Source: Phycisphaerales bacterium (GTDB lineage: Bacteria; Planctomycetota; Phycisphaerae; Sedimentisphaerales; Anaerobacaceae). Taken from it: 48,558 nt of DNA. The position numbers and the translations under genes are program-made. Below, piece after piece: positions 44,076 to 48,558 of this stretch (the stretch's first letter is position 1; the number at the start of each line of letters is the position of its first letter). Below the pieces are notes generated by a model. The model worked only from the letters and a program-made list of their open reading frames with translations. It did not search any database and had not been told where the DNA came from. The stretch lies in NCBI GenBank assembly GCA_020352215.1, contig CP070675.1:1731232-1779789 (forward strand), written 5' to 3'.

Positions 44076-45827
44076 CTACTCGAACTGGATGTCGGCGAGG
44101 ACAAGTTGCACGCTGCTGTTGCCGTTATATGTGTTTATCTCGGCCCTGTACGCGGCGTCGAAGAAGTCATGCTCGAGCAGCTTCTTCTCAAATTTACCCA
44201 TTCCGAAGCCGACACAGCGCACCGAATTTGTTCTGTCGGTTATCGCGAGCTGCAAGTGCTCGCCCCTCGGACCTACCCGTCGGGGCGCGGCGACGAGACG
44301 AACGCCTCTCGTGGCGAAGACGGGTCTGGGGTTGCCTTGACCAAAGGGCCCCAACATTTGCAGTTCACGGACGAACTCCCTGCTGAACTCACTTAGTGGA
44401 GCCAGTGCATCGATGCACAGTCTGTCGACGACATCTTCGGCACCCAAGTTCTGATTCGCGTATGCCTCGAAGTCTTCAGTGAACTGATCAATCTTCTCGG
44501 GCTCAATGGTGATGCCGGCCGCCATTTCGTGGCCGCCAAAGCTCGTGAGATGGTGCGAGCAGGCCGATACCGCGCCGAGCAGAGCGAAACCGGGAATTGA
44601 GCGGCCTGAACCTTGTGCAGTGCCCGTCTCCCCAGGGCCCGTGTTGATGATAATCGTTGGGCGGTAAAACCTATCGACGATGCGTGAAGCCACAATGCCC
44701 AATACCCCGGTGTGCCAATCTTCATTTGCCAGGACGATGCTTCTTCGGTCCGGGTGGTTCAGGCCCCGCTCGACGATCATCTGACATGCTTGCTTAAGGA
44801 TTTTCCGCTCCTTCTTTTGCCTCAGCTCATTCTGCTCTTTGAGGTACTCGGCTATTTGCATAGACCGGACCGAGCTGCTGCTGGTCAGTAGCTCCACGGC
44901 TAATCTCGCGTGTCCCATGCGACCGGCGGCATTCAGCATCGGCGCGAGTTTGAAGCCAATATCGTAGCTGTCGAGCCCCCTTCCGGTCAGGCCGGTTGAT
45001 TCTATTAGTGCCTGTATACCTGATAGCTTGCAGCTTGGCAGTGTCTTTAGACCGTAGCTTGTCGGGACTCGGTTTTCTCCTCGCAGGTCCACGACATCAG
45101 CGATCGTTCCCATCGCCGCCAGGCTCGTGGCGTCAAGCATGCAGCCCCGCAGCCTTGGTTCAAGTTTGCTGCCGGCGCTGAAACGGTTTGCGGTCGCCCA
45201 GGCCAATTTGAATGCCACGGTCGAACCGGCGGAATGCTGATTTGGATAGGAGCTGTCGAGGGCTGCGTGGACTATTGCCGTGGCTTTGGGCAGTGTAGGT
45301 CCGGGCTGGTGGTGGTCGGTTATTATGAGCTCGACGCCGAGTTCGGCGGCCAGCTGGGCCGAGTCAAATGCAGTAATGCCGCAATCAACGGTGACAATAA
45401 GCCTGCTGCCGGCTTCGGTCAACGAGCGGACGGCCTCGGCGTTAAGGCCATAGCCCTCATCAACGCGATGTGGAATGTAGTAGTCCACATCTGCACCGAG
45501 AAGTGTCAAAGTCTGCCAGAGGATGGCGACCCCGGTAATCCCATCGACATCGTAGTCGCCGTAGAGTGTTATCCTTTCCTTGTTCTCAATAGCCTGCTTC
45601 AGTCGGCTGACGGCCTGCTCGACGCCGGGCATTTGCTCAGGCGCGATCAGATCGGTCAGCTTGGGTCTTAGAAAGGCCGCGGCTGCACGTGCGTCGGTTA
45701 TTCCGCGATTGACCAGGACCTGCGCCAGCAGAGGTGGGACCTTCAAGGACCTGGCAAGTTCCGTCGCGTTCTCGGCGTTGGGCCGAATTTGCCACTCTTT
45801 CTTCCGCGTCCCTGTGATAAGCGTCAT
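44076..45827 (-). CDS. recJ: Single-stranded-DNA-specific exonuclease RecJ
   Basis: A 583-residue DHH-family 5'-3' exonuclease acting on single-stranded DNA in recombination and mismatch repair. Motifs: TLYGDYDVDGITGVAILWQ (motif I), VDCGITAFDSAQLA, the DHH triplet in ELIITDHHQPGPTLP, and the DHHA1 segment with VLANEDWHTGVLGIVASRI and SFGGHEMAAGITIE. The C-terminal OB-like part includes LGPFGQGNPRPVF. I start at ATG 45827 (MTLITGTRKKEW). The open frame above it to 46028 covers the 3' end of the beta-galactosidase gene and is not RecJ-like. The gap to that gene is 58 bp. Confidence 0.95.
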   Translation of the reverse strand: MTLITGTRKKEWQIRPNAENATELARSLKVPPLLAQVLVNRGITDARAAAAFLRPKLTDLIAPEQMPGVEQAVSRLKQAIENKERITLYGDYDVDGITGVAILWQTLTLLGADVDYYIPHRVDEGYGLNAEAVRSLTEAGSRLIVTVDCGITAFDSAQLAAELGVELIITDHHQPGPTLPKATAIVHAALDSSYPNQHSAGSTVAFKLAWATANRFSAGSKLEPRLRGCMLDATSLAAMGTIADVVDLRGENRVPTSYGLKTLPSCKLSGIQALIESTGLTGRGLDSYDIGFKLAPMLNAAGRMGHARLAVELLTSSSSVRSMQIAEYLKEQNELRQKKERKILKQACQMIVERGLNHPDRRSIVLANEDWHTGVLGIVASRIVDRFYRPTIIINTGPGETGTAQGSGRSIPGFALLGAVSACSHHLTSFGGHEMAAGITIEPEKIDQFTEDFEAYANQNLGAEDVVDRLCIDALAPLSEFSREFVRELQMLGPFGQGNPRPVFATRGVRLVAAPRRVGPRGEHLQLAITDRTNSVRCVGFGMGKFEKKLLEHDFFDAAYRAEINTYNGNSSVQLVLADIQFE

Positions 45828-45885
45828 CGCAAGTCCATCTTGTTTCTTGGTTTTCTGGTTCCTCAAAATGCCTGAGGTGCAGTCG

Positions 45886-48558
<2,673 letters not shown>

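Overview
The window is a bacterial chromosome fragment, cut at both ends, with mostly housekeeping genes interrupted by a sugar-acid or polysaccharide catabolism run and a glycan-assembly run. Gram-negative character is supported by several lipoprotein signal peptides, a murE with the meso-diaminopimelate DNPR motif, and an RNase P RNA of the ancestral (A-like) type. The mixture of long flavoprotein fusions, a BNR_4-type propeller, TPR/TMTC-like membrane proteins and scattered small operons resembles Planctomycetota (Phycisphaerae-like) genomes. That assignment is inference from style and was not tested by search. No rRNA, tRNA, CRISPR array, transposase, integrase or phage gene was seen.

Layout. 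1-1618 (minus): aldo/keto reductase, small lipoprotein and the 5' end of purB, behind a good sigma70 promoter. 1852-3879 (plus): a two-TM membrane protein, then a PilZ protein behind a leader with five strong hairpins. 3970-7704: endonuclease V and uvrA, divergent DNA-repair genes. 7713-17980 (plus): seven closely spaced genes, namely an Old-Yellow-Enzyme/GltD-like fusion, an SDR, a KDPG-aldolase homologue, a secreted BNR_4-type propeller, a fumarate-reductase-like flavoprotein, a KDG-kinase-like PfkB kinase and mtnA. 17973-24018 (plus): methyltransferase-GT2 fusion, TMTC-like TPR membrane protein, methyltransferase and GT39-like membrane glycosyltransferase. 24069-24338 (minus): a NifU-C protein. 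24764-29216 (plus): ilvB, ilvN, a secreted YdjC-type deacetylase and ilvC, then a lipoprotein. 30214-30730 (minus): rnpB. 30853-33299 (minus): nadB and a lipoprotein. 33564-37483 (plus): TSUP permease, a degenerate receiver protein behind a near-consensus sigma54 promoter, groES-groEL with terminator, and a small membrane protein. 37515-42251 (minus): a CBS protein, then mraY, murF and murE (transcribed murE to mraY). 42564-44045 (plus): secreted transglutaminase-like protein. 44076-48435 (minus): recJ and a 5'-truncated GH2 beta-galactosidase.

How it may work together. SDR, kinase and aldolase fit the last steps of unsaturated-uronate breakdown (keto-sugar acid reduced to KDG, phosphorylated to KDPG, cleaved to pyruvate and glyceraldehyde-3-phosphate). 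The secreted propeller could supply the uronate as a lyase. The two large flavoproteins and MtnA are not explained by that pathway, which makes this block the best candidate for undescribed biochemistry. The second block looks like a membrane-linked glycosylation machine. The most interesting non-coding signals are the hairpin-rich leader before the PilZ gene, an RNase P RNA with an extra 100-nt hairpin domain, and the sigma54 promoter. The last ~123 bases differ sharply in composition and break the beta-galactosidase reading frame, so the right edge may be a chimeric join.
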